A DNA stretch of 64,000 nucleotides from Pseudescherichia vulneris NBRC 102420 (GCF_000759795.1 NZ_BBMZ01000005.1:1-64000), one strand, 5' to 3'. Shown: positions 35,928-45,782, numbered from the stretch's first letter. Program-made: numbers and translations. The notes: a model not told the origin generated them from the sequence alone.

Positions 35928-36443
35928 ATGGATTACTTTACCCTCTTTGGGTTGCCCGCCAGCTATCATCTGGATACTCAGGCGCTGGCTACCCGCTTTC
36001 AGGATCTGCAACGTCAATACCATCCCGACCGGTTTGCCAGCGGCACCTCCGCTGAACAGCTTGCCGCCGTCCAACACTCTGCGACCATCAACCAGGCATG
36101 GCAGACGCTGCGCCATCCGCTGCCGCGCGCCGAGTACCTGCTCTCCCTGCACGGTTTCGACCTCGCCAGCGAGCAGCATACCGTCCGCGACACCGTCTTC
36201 CTGATGGAGCAGCTTGAGCTGCGTGAAGAGCTGGATGAGATTGAGCAGGCCCGCGATACCGATCGGCTTGAGGCGTTTTTGAAGCGCGTGGCGGCGATGT
36301 TTACCTCGCGCCACCAGACCCTGGTAGAGCAGCTTGATGGCGAGTCGTGGAGCGATGCCGCAGAGACGGTGCGTAAACTCCGTTTTCTCGATAAACTACG
36401 CAGCACAGCAGAACAACTCGAAGAAAAGCTGCTCGATTTTTAA
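35928..36443 (+). CDS. hscB: co-chaperone HscB
   Basis: A 171-residue J-type co-chaperone. The N-terminal J domain (1-75) has the His-Pro-Asp triad in Gln-Tyr-His-Pro-Asp-Arg-Phe at about residues 31-34. The C-terminal helical domain (about 85-171) binds IscU and delivers it to HscA. Family length is kept. Confidence 0.97.
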   Translation: MDYFTLFGLPASYHLDTQALATRFQDLQRQYHPDRFASGTSAEQLAAVQHSATINQAWQTLRHPLPRAEYLLSLHGFDLASEQHTVRDTVFLMEQLELREELDEIEQARDTDRLEAFLKRVAAMFTSRHQTLVEQLDGESWSDAAETVRKLRFLDKLRSTAEQLEEKLLDF

Positions 36444-36458
36444 ATTTCGGAAGCAAAC

Positions 36459-38309
36459 ATGGCCTTATTACAAATTAGTGAGCCGGGCATGAGTGCCGCG
36501 CCGCACCAGCGTCGTCTGGCGGCGGGCATTGATCTGGGTACAACACACTCTCTGGTGGCTACCGTGCGTAGCGGCCAGGCAGAAACGCTGCCGGACAGCG
36601 ACGGGCGTCACCTGTTGCCGTCCGTGGTGCACTATCAGCCGCAGGGCCACCGGGTAGGCTTTGAGGCGCGCAGCAATGCGGTCAACGATCCGGCTAACAC
36701 CATTAGCTCGGTTAAACGCATGATGGGCCGCTCGCTGGCCGACATCCAGGCGCGCTACCCGCATCTGCCGTATCAGCTGCAGGCGAGTGAAAACGGCCTG
36801 CCGATGATCGCCACCGCTGCGGGTCTGCTGAACCCGGTACGCATCTCTGCCGATATCCTCAAGGCGCTGGCCGCTCGTGCCACTGAAGCGCTGGCAGGCG
36901 AGCTGGACGGCGTGGTCATCACCGTCCCGGCCTACTTTGACGATGCCCAGCGTCAGGGCACCAAAGACGCCGCGCGGCTGGCGGGCCTGCACGTTCTGCG
37001 CCTGCTTAACGAGCCGACGGCAGCAGCTATCGCCTACGGCCTCGACTCCGGCAAAGAGGGCGTGATCGCCGTTTACGATCTGGGCGGCGGCACCTTTGAT
37101 ATCTCTATCCTGCGTCTGAGCCGTGGGGTATTTGAGGTGTTAGCCACCGGCGGCGACTCCGCGCTGGGCGGTGACGACTTCGACCACCTGCTGGCGGATC
37201 GCATCCGCGAGCTGGCGGGCATCAGCGATCGTCAGGATCCGCGCCTGCAGCGCCAGCTGCTGGACGCTGCCATCGCCGCAAAAATCGCCCTCAGCGATGC
37301 CGAAAGCGTCGACGTTGACGTGGCAGGCTGGCAGGGCAGCATCACCCGCACTGAATTCAACGATCTCATCTCCTCCCTGGTTAAACGCACGCTGCTCTCC
37401 TGCCGCCGGGCGTTGAAAGACGCAGGCGTTGAGGCCGACGAGGTGCTGGAAGTGGTGATGGTGGGTGGCTCTACTCGCGTGCCGCTGGTGCGCGATCGCG
37501 TCGGCGAGTTCTTTGGTCGCCAGCCGCTGACCACCATCGATCCCGATAAGGTTGTTGCCATCGGCGCGGCCATTCAGGCCGATATTCTGGTGGGCAACAA
37601 GCCGGACAGCGAAATGCTGCTGCTGGACGTGATCCCGCTGTCGCTGGGTCTGGAGACCATGGGCGGGCTGGTGGAGAAAGTGATCCCGCGGAACACCACC
37701 ATTCCGGTGGCGCGCGCCCAGGAGTTCACCACCTTTAAAGATGGCCAGACCGCCATGTCGATCCACGTGATGCAGGGCGAGCGTGAACTGGTCACCGACT
37801 GCCGCTCGCTGGGTCGCTTTACCCTGCGCGGCATTCCGGCGCTGCCTGCTGGCGGGGCGCACATTCGCGTGACCTTCCAGGTGGACGCCGACGGCCTGCT
37901 GAGCGTCACCGCCATGGAAAAATCCACCGGCGTGGCCGCCTCCATTCAGGTTAAGCCCTCCTACGGGCTGACCGACGGCGAAATCGCCACCATGATCCAG
38001 GACTCCATGAGCTTTGCTGGCGAAGACGTGAAAGCGCGAATGCTGGCAGAGCAGAAAGTGGAGGCCGCGCGCGTGCTGGAGAGTCTGCAAAGCGCGCTCG
38101 GAACCGATGCCGCGCTGTTAAGCGCCGCAGAACGTCAGGTTATTGACGACGCCGCTGCACGTCTGCGTGTAGCCGCCGAGGGCGATGACGCTGACGCCAT
38201 AGAGCAAGCCATTAAAAATATAGACAAACAAACCCAGGAGTTTGCCGCACGCCGCATGGACCAGTCGGTTCGTAAAGCGCTGAAGGGCCACTCTGTGGAC
38301 GAGGTTTAA
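36459..38309 (+). CDS. hscA: Hsp70-type chaperone HscA
   Basis: A 616-residue specialised Hsp70 that acts on IscU to release its cluster to target proteins. The ATPase domain starts with Gly-Ile-Asp-Leu-Gly-Thr-Thr-His-Ser (about residue 24) and includes Asp-Leu-Gly-Gly-Gly-Thr-Phe-Asp; the substrate domain follows from about 390. HscA needs no GrpE-like exchange factor. 15 bp after hscB; its stop is 1 bp before the fdx start. Confidence 0.97.
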   Translation: MALLQISEPGMSAAPHQRRLAAGIDLGTTHSLVATVRSGQAETLPDSDGRHLLPSVVHYQPQGHRVGFEARSNAVNDPANTISSVKRMMGRSLADIQARYPHLPYQLQASENGLPMIATAAGLLNPVRISADILKALAARATEALAGELDGVVITVPAYFDDAQRQGTKDAARLAGLHVLRLLNEPTAAAIAYGLDSGKEGVIAVYDLGGGTFDISILRLSRGVFEVLATGGDSALGGDDFDHLLADRIRELAGISDRQDPRLQRQLLDAAIAAKIALSDAESVDVDVAGWQGSITRTEFNDLISSLVKRTLLSCRRALKDAGVEADEVLEVVMVGGSTRVPLVRDRVGEFFGRQPLTTIDPDKVVAIGAAIQADILVGNKPDSEMLLLDVIPLSLGLETMGGLVEKVIPRNTTIPVARAQEFTTFKDGQTAMSIHVMQGERELVTDCRSLGRFTLRGIPALPAGGAHIRVTFQVDADGLLSVTAMEKSTGVAASIQVKPSYGLTDGEIATMIQDSMSFAGEDVKARMLAEQKVEAARVLESLQSALGTDAALLSAAERQVIDDAAARLRVAAEGDDADAIEQAIKNIDKQTQEFAARRMDQSVRKALKGHSVDEV

Positions 38310-38310
38310 T

Positions 38311-38646
38311 ATGCCAAAGATTGTATTTTTGCCCCATCAGGATCTCTGTCCGGATGGCGCTGTGCTGGAAGCGAATGTCGGTGAGACCATTCTTGACGTT
38401 GCCCTGCGTAACGGCATTGAGATTGAACACGCCTGCGAAAAATCCTGTGCCTGCACCACCTGCCACTGCGTCGTGCGTGAAGGCTTTGACTCGCTGGCGG
38501 AGAGCACCGAAGACGAAGACGACATGCTGGATAAAGCCTGGGGTCTGGAGCCGGAGAGCCGTCTGAGCTGTCAGGCTCGCGTCACCGACGAAGACCTGGT
38601 GGTCGAGATGCCGCGTTATACTATTAACCACGCGCGGGAGCATTGA
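38311..38646 (+). CDS. fdx: [2Fe-2S] ferredoxin
   Basis: A 111-residue adrenodoxin-type ferredoxin that supplies electrons during cluster assembly. The Cys ligands lie in [10 protein letters not shown] (about 42-51) and in Ser-Cys-Gln-Ala (about 87). It directly follows hscA and is 1 bp from iscX. Confidence 0.97.
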   Translation: MPKIVFLPHQDLCPDGAVLEANVGETILDVALRNGIEIEHACEKSCACTTCHCVVREGFDSLAESTEDEDDMLDKAWGLEPESRLSCQARVTDEDLVVEMPRYTINHAREH

Positions 38647-38647
38647 T

Positions 38648-38848
38648 ATGGGCCTGAAGTGGAGTGACAGCCGTGAAATCGGCGAGGCGCTGTATGACGC
38701 TTACCCGGATCTTGATCCGAAAACCGTGCGCTTTACCGATATGCACCAGTGGATTTGTGAACTGGACGACTTTGATGACGAACCAAACGCATCCAATGAA
38801 AAGATTCTGGAAGCGATTCTGTTAGTCTGGTTAGACGAAGCGTCATAA
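38648..38848 (+). CDS. iscX: Fe-S assembly accessory protein IscX
   Basis: A 66-residue very acidic protein (many Asp and Glu in the second half) that binds IscS and iron and tunes cluster assembly in E. coli. The sequence starts [11 protein letters not shown] and includes the conserved Asp-Pro-Lys-Thr-Val-Arg-Phe-Thr-Asp. Last gene of the isc operon before a terminator. Confidence 0.96.
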   Translation: MGLKWSDSREIGEALYDAYPDLDPKTVRFTDMHQWICELDDFDDEPNASNEKILEAILLVWLDEAS

Positions 38849-38855
38849 TGCATAG

Positions 38856-38881
38856 CGGGCTGCCTTCGGGTAGCCCGTTTT
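38856..38881 (+). terminator. terminator after iscX
   Basis: A 9-bp stem (CGGGCTGCC/GGTAGCCCG, one G-T pair) closed by a stable TTCG tetraloop and followed by TTTTC. It separates the isc operon from pepB, though some read-through is likely. Confidence 0.85.
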
Positions 38882-38913
38882 CACATTGCAGGCTTGATCA
38901 TAAGGACAGAATA

Positions 38914-40203
38914 ATGACAACCGAAGCCATGAAAATTACCCTGACGACTCAGCCCGCCGATGCGCGCTGGGGCGAGAAAGCAGCTTACAGTATTAACAGT
39001 GACGGCGTTGCGCTGCACCTTACCGGCGCAGACAATCTGGGCCTGATCCAGCGTGCGGCGCGTAAAATCGACGGCATGGGCATCAAGCACGTCCAGCTGG
39101 CAGGCGAGGGCTGGGACGTCGATCGCAGCTGGGCATTCTGGCAGGGCTACAGAGGGCCGAAAGGCAGCCGCAAAATTGAGTGGGCTACGCTGGATGACGC
39201 CCAGCAGAAAGAGCTGGAGAGCCGCCGCAACGTTATCGATTGGGTGCGCGATGCCATCAACGCCTCTCCCGAAGAGCTGGGGCCGGAGCAGCTGGCCCAG
39301 CGTGCGGTGGATCTGCTGAGCGGCGTGGGCGGAGAGAACATCTCCTACCGCATCACCAAAGGCGAAGATCTGCGGGAGCAGAACTACATGGGGATCTACA
39401 CCGTTGGCCGTGGCTCCGAGCGCACGCCGGTTTTGCTGGCGCTGGACTACAACCCCACCGGCGATAAAAACGCCCCGGTCTATGCCTGCCTGGTCGGCAA
39501 AGGCGTCACCTTTGACTCCGGTGGCTACAGCATCAAGCAGAGCGCTTTTATGGACTCGATGAAGTCCGATATGGGCGGCGCGGCCATGGTCACCGGCGCG
39601 CTGGCGTTTGCCATTACGCGCGGCCTGAACAAGCGCGTGAAGCTCTATCTCTGCTGCGCAGATAACCTGATCAGCGGCAACGCCTTCAAGCTTGGCGACA
39701 TCATTCGCTATCGCAACGGCAAAACCGTTGAGATCATGAATACCGATGCCGAAGGCCGCCTGGTGCTAGCCGATGGCCTGATCGACGCGGTGAAGCAAAA
39801 TCCAGAGCTGATTATCGACGCGGCAACGCTGACCGGCGCGGCAAAAACCGCCCTCGGCAACGACTACCACGCGCTGCTGAGCTTTGATGACAAGCTGGCT
39901 AATCGCCTGCTGGCCAGCGCCAGCGCGGAGAACGAGCCGTTCTGGCGTCTGCCGCTGGCAGAGTTCCACCGCAGCCAGCTGCCGTCTAACTTTGCTGAAC
40001 TGAACAACACCGCTAGCGCCGCCTTCCCGGCTGGAGCCAGCACCGCCGCCGGTTTCCTCTCCCACTTCGTTGAGAACTACCGCGAAGGCTGGCTGCATAT
40101 CGACTGCTCTGCCACCTACCGTAAAGCGGCTGTGGATCAGTGGGCTGCTGGGGCAACCGGTCTGGGCGTGCGTACCATCGCCAACCTGTTAACAGCGGAA
40201 TAA
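38914..40203 (+). CDS. pepB: peptidase B, M17 leucyl aminopeptidase family
   Basis: A 429-residue cytoplasmic aminopeptidase with two metals. The M17 signature Asn-Thr-Asp-Ala-Glu-Gly-Arg-Leu near residue 290 and the upstream [10 protein letters not shown]al and catalytic-Lys motif are intact. It cleaves N-terminal residues with broad specificity, including Cys-Gly peptides. The start at 38914 follows AAGGACAG and matches E. coli PepB; a frame from 38848 would run through the isc terminator. Confidence 0.95.
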   Translation: MTTEAMKITLTTQPADARWGEKAAYSINSDGVALHLTGADNLGLIQRAARKIDGMGIKHVQLAGEGWDVDRSWAFWQGYRGPKGSRKIEWATLDDAQQKELESRRNVIDWVRDAINASPEELGPEQLAQRAVDLLSGVGGENISYRITKGEDLREQNYMGIYTVGRGSERTPVLLALDYNPTGDKNAPVYACLVGKGVTFDSGGYSIKQSAFMDSMKSDMGGAAMVTGALAFAITRGLNKRVKLYLCCADNLISGNAFKLGDIIRYRNGKTVEIMNTDAEGRLVLADGLIDAVKQNPELIIDAATLTGAAKTALGNDYHALLSFDDKLANRLLASASAENEPFWRLPLAEFHRSQLPSNFAELNNTASAAFPAGASTAAGFLSHFVENYREGWLHIDCSATYRKAAVDQWAAGATGLGVRTIANLLTAE

Positions 40204-40210
40204 TTGCTAC

Positions 40211-40278
40211 GCCCGGCGGCGCTGCGCTTGCATGGGCCTACCTGTTACGTAGGCCGGGTAAGCGTAGCGCCACCCGGC
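40211..40278. repeat. REP/BIME-like element between pepB and sseB
   Basis: A 68-bp unit highly similar to that at 33034-33100: same outer GCCCGGC and CCACCCGGC ends and inner GGGCCTAC/GTAGGCC arms. Located in the 95-bp gap after pepB. Confidence 0.85.
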
Positions 40279-40298
40279 ATGTGTGAATGACTCATTTT

Positions 40299-41081
40299 AT
40301 GTCTGAAACGAAAAACGAATTAGAGACCCTGCTTGAGCAGGCGGCGACCGAGCCGGGCCACCGTCCTGCGTTCTTCCGCACGCTGATGACCTCCACCGTC
40401 TGGGTTCCCGGTACGGCGGCAGAGGGCCAGACGGTGGTTGAAGATAGCGCCGTGGATATTCAGCACTGGGAGAAGGACGACGGCACCTCGGTGATCCCGT
40501 TCTTCACCTCCCTTGAGGCGTTGCAGCAGGCGGTTGAGGATGAGCAGGCCTTCGTGGTGATGCCGGTGCGTACCCTGTTTGAGATGACTCTCGGCGAAAC
40601 GCTGTTCCTCAACGCCAAGCTGCCGACGGGCAAAGAGTTTACGCCGAGTGAGATCAGCCACCTGGTGGGGAAAGAGGAGGGTAACCCCCTCAGCCAGCAG
40701 AAGGTCATTGAGGGCGGCAGCGCGCTGCTGCTTTCCGAGGTGGCCGAGCCGCCTGCGCAGATGGTTGACTCGTTGACGACGCTGTTTAAGACCATGAAAA
40801 CGGTCAAGCGGGCGTTTCTCTGCTCTATCAAAGAGGAGGCTGACGCCCGGCCCAACCTGCTCATTGGAATCGAAACCGAGGCTGACAGCGACATCGAGGC
40901 GATAATCCAGTCAGCCGGCAGCGTTGCCACCGACACGCTGCCGGGCGATGAGCCTGTCGACATCTGCCTGGTTGCCGAAGGCGAGAAGGGCATCAGCCAC
41001 TTTATGCTGGCGCACATTACGCCCTTCTACGAGCGGCGCTGGGGCAGCTTCCTGCGCGACTTCAAGCAGCGTATTATCTAG
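40299..41081 (+). CDS. sseB: enhanced serine sensitivity protein SseB
   Basis: A 260-residue soluble protein matching E. coli SseB, whose overexpression makes cells sensitive to serine; the biochemical role is not known. The N-terminal SseB domain has Phe-Val-Val-Met-Pro-Val-Arg-Thr-Leu-Phe-Glu-Met-Thr-Leu near residue 90. The C-terminal part has the Phe-Leu-Arg-Asp-Phe-Lys motif. I chose the Met five codons into the frame, matching E. coli (Met-Ser-Glu-Thr-Lys). Confidence 0.93.
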   Translation: MSETKNELETLLEQAATEPGHRPAFFRTLMTSTVWVPGTAAEGQTVVEDSAVDIQHWEKDDGTSVIPFFTSLEALQQAVEDEQAFVVMPVRTLFEMTLGETLFLNAKLPTGKEFTPSEISHLVGKEEGNPLSQQKVIEGGSALLLSEVAEPPAQMVDSLTTLFKTMKTVKRAFLCSIKEEADARPNLLIGIETEADSDIEAIIQSAGSVATDTLPGDEPVDICLVAEGEKGISHFMLAHITPFYERRWGSFLRDFKQRII

Positions 41082-41088
41082 TCTCTCT

Positions 41089-41112
41089 GACGGGGTGAGC
41101 GTTCACCCCGTC
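41089..41112. terminator. bidirectional hairpin between sseB and RpiR gene
   Basis: A perfect 10-bp inverted repeat (GACGGGGTGA/TCACCCCGTC) with a 4-base loop (GCGT). It lies in the gap between convergent stops and includes the stop codon of the RpiR gene. T runs are absent. Confidence 0.65.
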
Positions 41113-41873
41113 GCTTCCAGCAGCAGCAAATCCATCAGCAGCACCAGGTTCGACTCGAACGAGGTTACCCCTGCGGCTTCGGCGGCGAAATGCACCGCCT
41201 CGTCATACAGCCCGAAATGGAGATCCGCCATGCCCGCCAGGCTATTGGCTGAGGCGCGGGTAAAGGCCACGATGGTCATGCCAACGTTTTTCGCGATCCG
41301 CGCCTTATCCAGCACCTGCTCTGTCTCACCGCTGCGGGAGACGGCAATAAACACCTCATAGCGGGCGGCGTTGCTGAGGAAAATATTGCGGCTGTCCCCC
41401 GGACCGGAGATAAACGCCGTCTTGCCCAGCACCTGCAACTTCTTGGTGAGATACTCGGCAAAGAGATAGGAGAACCCCGCCCCGTAGAGAAAAAAGCTCT
41501 CTTTCTCGCGCAGCAGGTCGGCGAAAAAGCGGCGCTTCTCTTCCGTGGCCCAGCGAAAGGTCTGCTGATAGTTAGCGATAAACTGGTTAAACCGCAGCGA
41601 GAGATCGGCGGTTTCATCCGCCGGGACCGCGATGTGCGGTGTATCGGCAAGCAGCTGCTTGCAGTACCAGATCAGCTCGCTGTAGCCGCTAAAGCCCAGC
41701 TTCTGACACAGGCGCATAATGGTAGCGGTAGAGACAAAGGTCTCCTGCGCCAGCTCGCGCACCGTGATGTTGCCCACTAAAAGCGGGTGGGTGGTGAGAT
41801 GGGCCAGCACACGATACTCCGCGCGGGTCAGCGACTCGCCGCGCGACAGCAGCGGCGCAAGGCGGTTGTCCAT
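41103..41873 (-). CDS. RpiR-family regulator, probable alpha-glucoside operon regulator
   Basis: A 256-residue RpiR-type regulator. N-terminal helix-turn-helix (about 1-77) with Glu-Thr-Phe-Val-Ser-Thr-Ala-Thr-Ile-Met-Arg-Leu-Cys; C-terminal SIS domain with Tyr-Gly-Ala-Gly-Phe-Ser near residue 131 and Val-Ser-Arg-Ser-Gly-Glu-Thr. Regulators of this type (such as GlvR in Bacillus subtilis) control GH4 alpha-glucosidase and PTS operons, and both partners are encoded 1-4 kb away on the same strand. Its ATG is 2 bp after the sseA stop, so it appears to be translated from a shared sseA message. It is not orthologous to YfhH at 2540. Confidence 0.82.
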   Translation of the reverse strand: MDNRLAPLLSRGESLTRAEYRVLAHLTTHPLLVGNITVRELAQETFVSTATIMRLCQKLGFSGYSELIWYCKQLLADTPHIAVPADETADLSLRFNQFIANYQQTFRWATEEKRRFFADLLREKESFFLYGAGFSYLFAEYLTKKLQVLGKTAFISGPGDSRNIFLSNAARYEVFIAVSRSGETEQVLDKARIAKNVGMTIVAFTRASANSLAGMADLHFGLYDEAVHFAAEAAGVTSFESNLVLLMDLLLLEATG

Positions 41874-41875
41874 GC

Positions 41876-42718
41876 TCAGGCTGGTTCAACGGGCAGATCG
41901 TCCCGCGCGCCCCATTCACTCCATGAGCCGTCATAGAGCGTAACGCCGTCGACGCCCAGCGTCTCCAGCGCCAGCGCCACCACGGCAGCGGTAACCCCGG
42001 AGCCGCAGCTCACCACGATCGGCTTGCTAAGATCGACACCCTGACGGGCAAAGACAGCGCTCAGCTCGTCGGTGGTTTTTAACTCACCTTCAAACACCAG
42101 TTCGCCCCAGGGCACGTTCAGCGCGCCGGGAATATGCCCGCGCTTCAGTCCCGGACGCGGCTCATCCGCTTCGGCGTTGAAGCGCGGGGCAGGGCGGGCA
42201 TCCACCAGCTGGGCGGTTTTCTCATGGCTGATCAGCAGCACGTCGGTCAGGCGCTTCACGCGGTCGGCATCAAAGTGGGCTTCAAACTCAGCTTCGGGCA
42301 GCGTTACGTCACCCTGCTGCAGCGGCAGCTCGTCGCGCTGCCAGCCTGCCAGGCCACCCGCCAGGATCGATACCTGCTCCACGCCAAAGGTTTTCAGCAT
42401 CCACCACGCCCGGGGTGCAGAGTAGAGGTTACCTTCATCGTAAATCACCAGATGCTTGTCGCTGCTTATGCCTAGCTCACGCATGGCGACGGCAAACGCC
42501 TCTGGACGCGGCATCATATGGGGCAGGGAAGAGGTGTGATCGGAGAGGGCCTCAATATCAAAAAAGACCGCGCCCGGAAGGTGTCCGGCGCGGTACTCGG
42601 CGCGCATATCACGGTGCTCCTGGCCAACCGGTGCCATGCGTGCATCAATAATCTGTACGTCAGGAGAGTCGCCGTGTTCAATCAGCCAGTCGGCAGCAAC
42701 GAAGAATGAGGTAGTCAT
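41876..42718 (-). CDS. sseA: 3-mercaptopyruvate sulfurtransferase
   Basis: A 280-residue tandem-rhodanese enzyme moving sulfur from 3-mercaptopyruvate to cyanide or thiols. The N-terminal rhodanese half is inactive; the C-terminal half has the catalytic Cys in Ser-Cys-Gly-Ser-Gly-Val-Thr-Ala (about residue 236), the motif distinguishing mercaptopyruvate enzymes from thiosulfate ones. The gene is core in enterics, next to sseB in E. coli. Here it lies between the GH4 gene upstream (101-bp gap) and the RpiR gene downstream. Confidence 0.95.
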   Translation of the reverse strand: MTTSFFVAADWLIEHGDSPDVQIIDARMAPVGQEHRDMRAEYRAGHLPGAVFFDIEALSDHTSSLPHMMPRPEAFAVAMRELGISSDKHLVIYDEGNLYSAPRAWWMLKTFGVEQVSILAGGLAGWQRDELPLQQGDVTLPEAEFEAHFDADRVKRLTDVLLISHEKTAQLVDARPAPRFNAEADEPRPGLKRGHIPGALNVPWGELVFEGELKTTDELSAVFARQGVDLSKPIVVSCGSGVTAAVVALALETLGVDGVTLYDGSWSEWGARDDLPVEPA

Positions 42719-42819
42719 AGCAGGTGGGCCTCCTTTAATGTGTTGATTAAAGGATTGTCGGTGTTTTTTCTCACACCGACAAGTTTACCCTCTCAACGCC
42801 GCGAGCAGGCTTCAGAAAT

Positions 42820-44181
42820 TTATAGCGATTCTCCATCCTGCCAGGCTTTTTGCAGCTGCGGCCAGTAGTCACGGTTCGCCTCGATCATATCGTCGAGGAT
42901 CGCCTTCGCATGCTGCATTGTTGGCACGGTGCGGTTCAGCGTAAAGGCCTGGAGCGCTTTCTCATAGCTGCCTTCGATGGTCGCCTCCACCAGTAGCTGT
43001 TCAGAGGCCAGCTGCTGCATCAGCAGAGTCTGGTGGAACAGCGGTACCGCGCCCATCCGTACTGGCTCCGGCCCGTTGGCGGTAATGTAGGCCGGCACCT
43101 CGACCATGGCATCATAGGGTAGGTTAGCGATTGCTCCCTTGTTTTCGACGATCACCAGATGACGCTGGCGCAGATCAAAGGCCAGCGAGCAGGCGACGTC
43201 GACGATAAACGCTCCGTGGACGCCAACGTGGAAGGCATCCGGCAGGATCCCGGTGCGCTGGTACTCTTCGGCGGCGGCAAACAGTTTCTTCTCGCGACCG
43301 TTCATCACCTCGTTAGCGCGAGTCAGGTGCGGATCCTGATGCTCAACGATCTGGTTCGGCATCAGGTAATATTGCAAATAGGGGTTCGGCAGATAGTCAG
43401 GGAAGTGATCCATGATCGGCTTAATGTTGCGCCAGGTCTTCACCCACGAGGGATCGGCGTGCTGCGGATCGGTCTTCGAGGCATCCTCGGTGAGCAGGCC
43501 AAACTGCGCCACGTGACGACGCACCTCGGGCAGGCGGTCTTCCCCGTCCACCAGGATGCGGGTAAACCAGCCGAAGTGGTTCAGGCCAAAGTAGTCCACC
43601 TGTAATTTGTGACGATCGACCCCCAGAATGGCCCCGATGTTACGCATTGCCGCCACCGGCATATCGCAGATATTCAGCACCCGGGCGTTAGGACGCAGGC
43701 GACGTACCCCTTCGGCCACAATTGCCGCCGGGTTAGAGTAGTTCACAATCCACGCCTTCTTATCCGCGTACTGCTCTACCAGGTCGATAAGCTCAACCAT
43801 CGGCAGAATGGTGCGCAGGCCGTAAGCCAGGCCGCCTGGCCCGCAGGTCTCCTGGCCTACTACGCCGTGGCGCAAGGGGATCTTCTCATCCTGCTCGCGC
43901 ATTTTGTACTGGCCCACGCGCATCTGGGCAAAGATGAAGTGTGCTCCGCTGAAGGCGGTTTCGGCATCGCTGGTAACGATAAATTTAATCGTGTCGCTGT
44001 GGTCGCGGATCACCTTCTCCACCACCGGGGCCAGCGTGCGCTGACGTGCCTCATCGATATCATAGAGGCGGATCTCCGCCAGCGGGAAATCCTCCAGCCG
44101 CACCATCAGGCTTTTGACGATGCCTGGCGTATAGGTGCTGCCGCCGCCGGCGATGGACAGAATAAATGGGGGGGTAAGCAT
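42820..44181 (-). CDS. 6-phospho-alpha-glucosidase, glycoside hydrolase family 4
   Basis: A 453-residue NAD- and Mn-dependent GH4 hydrolase that cleaves phosphorylated alpha-glucosides (for example maltose 6-phosphate or phosphorylated sucrose isomers) in the cytoplasm. The NAD loop Ala-Gly-Gly-Gly-Ser-Thr-Tyr-Thr-Pro-Gly is at about residues 10-20. The Mn ligand Cys lies in Asn-Ile-Cys-Asp-Met-Pro near residue 172; Cys-Asp-Met-Pro is the form found in alpha-glucosidases of the family, Cys-Asn-Val-Pro in beta ones. Asn-His-Phe-Gly-Trp supplies the His ligand. The start at 44181 follows AAGGAGG. Cotranscribed with the PTS gene. Confidence 0.9.
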   Translation of the reverse strand: MLTPPFILSIAGGGSTYTPGIVKSLMVRLEDFPLAEIRLYDIDEARQRTLAPVVEKVIRDHSDTIKFIVTSDAETAFSGAHFIFAQMRVGQYKMREQDEKIPLRHGVVGQETCGPGGLAYGLRTILPMVELIDLVEQYADKKAWIVNYSNPAAIVAEGVRRLRPNARVLNICDMPVAAMRNIGAILGVDRHKLQVDYFGLNHFGWFTRILVDGEDRLPEVRRHVAQFGLLTEDASKTDPQHADPSWVKTWRNIKPIMDHFPDYLPNPYLQYYLMPNQIVEHQDPHLTRANEVMNGREKKLFAAAEEYQRTGILPDAFHVGVHGAFIVDVACSLAFDLRQRHLVIVENKGAIANLPYDAMVEVPAYITANGPEPVRMGAVPLFHQTLLMQQLASEQLLVEATIEGSYEKALQAFTLNRTVPTMQHAKAILDDMIEANRDYWPQLQKAWQDGESL

Positions 44182-44192
44182 GTGTGCCTCCT

Positions 44193-45737
44193 TCAAAGAA
44201 ACGCCTCAACGGCCTCTCGCATTTTTTTGACGTGCAGCCCGTAGACCACCTGAACGTTATTGCCTTGTTTGATCACCCCCTTCGCGCCAGTGGCTTTCAG
44301 GCGTGGCTCGTCGATCATCGCCACGTCTTTCACCGTTACGCGCAGGCGGGTATAGCAGTTATCCACCACCTCAACGTTGTCGCGCCCGCCCAGCCCGGCG
44401 ACAATGGCCTCGCCCAGTCCGTCGTTGCCACCTTTCGCCTGATACTCCTGCTTGCTGTAGAGGCGGGTCTCCTGATCTTCCTCCTCGCGCCCCGGCGTTT
44501 TCATATCGAAGCGCAGGATCAGGAAGCGGAAGATGACAAAGTAGAGGGCGAACATAATCAGGCCGACCACGATATACATCGGCCAGTTGGATTTTTCGGT
44601 GCCGAGCGGCAGGTTGTAGATAATGAAATCAACAATGCCGTTCGCGCCAATGGCGTGAACCCCAAGCAGATAGAAGAGCATCATGCCGATGCCGGTCAGC
44701 ACCGCGTGAACAACAAACAGCAGCGGGGCGACGAACAGGAATGAGAACTCAATCGGCTCGGTGACACCTACCAGCAGAGAGGTGAGCGCCGCCGGGATCA
44801 GAATCGCTTTGGCTGCCGCTTTGCGCTCGGGTTTAGCGGTCAGGTACATCGCCAGCGCGGCGGCGGGCAGGCCAAACATTTTGCTGATGCCGCGCGCATC
44901 CCATACTACGGTGCTGCTCAGCTGGTGTACCGAGGGGCAGGCCATCTCGGCAAAGTAGATATTGCGCGCGCCCTGGTAGGTCTGGCCGCAGACGTCCGCC
45001 GTGCCCCCCAGTTCGGTATAGAGGAATGGGGTATAAACCAGGTGATGCAGGCCGGTGGGAACCAGAATGCGCTCCAGAAAACCGTAGACCGCCACGCCAA
45101 ATGGCCCCGCGCCCTTGATTGCCAGCGCGGCGGTGCTGATGCCCTGCTGGGCGAAAGGCCACAGCTCGCTCATGATCACGCCGAGCAGCATCGAGACCGG
45201 CAGCATAATGATCGCCACGAAGCAGTGGCCGGAGTAGACCGCCATCGCGCCGGAGAACTGCACCCCGGAGTATTTGTTATAGAAGTAGCCCGAGAGCGCG
45301 CCGGTGAGGATCCCGGCAAAGACGCCCATCTCCAGCACCTGGACGCCCAGCACCATGCTCTGACCGGCGGCCTTCATCTGATCCGCTGCCGCCAGCTCAC
45401 CCTGTAGGCTCAGGGTGACGTTCATGGCGTTGATGAAGACGACGAAGGTGACCAGCCCGATCAGCGCCGCATAACCCTTGTCGCGCGCCGCCAGACCCAC
45501 AGGGATCCCCACGGCGAAGACCAGCGCCAGGTTGACCAGCACCGACACGGCCGATTTTGCCATCAGCTGGCCGAGGCTTTGAATAAAGGGGTAGCCGAGG
45601 AAGGGCAGGTACTCCGCCACATTGCCGTTGCCCAGCAAATTACCAAAGGCAATGAACAGGCCGACGATGGGTAAAATCAGCACTGGACCGTAAAGGGACT
45701 TACCAAAATTTTGTAGGGCATTAACGGCTCTTTTCAT
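44193..45737 (-). CDS. PTS alpha-glucoside transporter, EIICB
   Basis: A 514-residue PTS permease of the glucose-glucoside family. EIIC comes first (about 1-400), with ten hydrophobic segments, a His-His-Leu-Val-Tyr-Thr-Pro-Phe motif near residue 240 and Gly-Val-Thr-Glu-Pro-Ile-Glu-Phe near 325. EIIB (about 430-514) has the phosphorylation Cys in Asp-Asn-Cys-Tyr-Thr-Arg-Leu-Arg. There is no EIIA, so it would use glucose EIIA. The order and partner (GH4 enzyme 11 bp downstream) match GlvC/MalP/AglA-type systems. Substrate within alpha-glucosides is not determined. Confidence 0.9.
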   Translation of the reverse strand: MKRAVNALQNFGKSLYGPVLILPIVGLFIAFGNLLGNGNVAEYLPFLGYPFIQSLGQLMAKSAVSVLVNLALVFAVGIPVGLAARDKGYAALIGLVTFVVFINAMNVTLSLQGELAAADQMKAAGQSMVLGVQVLEMGVFAGILTGALSGYFYNKYSGVQFSGAMAVYSGHCFVAIIMLPVSMLLGVIMSELWPFAQQGISTAALAIKGAGPFGVAVYGFLERILVPTGLHHLVYTPFLYTELGGTADVCGQTYQGARNIYFAEMACPSVHQLSSTVVWDARGISKMFGLPAAALAMYLTAKPERKAAAKAILIPAALTSLLVGVTEPIEFSFLFVAPLLFVVHAVLTGIGMMLFYLLGVHAIGANGIVDFIIYNLPLGTEKSNWPMYIVVGLIMFALYFVIFRFLILRFDMKTPGREEEDQETRLYSKQEYQAKGGNDGLGEAIVAGLGGRDNVEVVDNCYTRLRVTVKDVAMIDEPRLKATGAKGVIKQGNNVQVVYGLHVKKMREAVEAFL

Positions 45738-45782
45738 CGTCGTCTCTCATTATGAACCGCGCACGGAGGTGCGATAACAGAG

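Noticed and set aside
41082-41102. RyfA-type small RNA expected near sseB-sseA from the E. coli map
   Set aside because: The gap after sseB is only 21 bp and is occupied by a hairpin; no matching sequence was seen.
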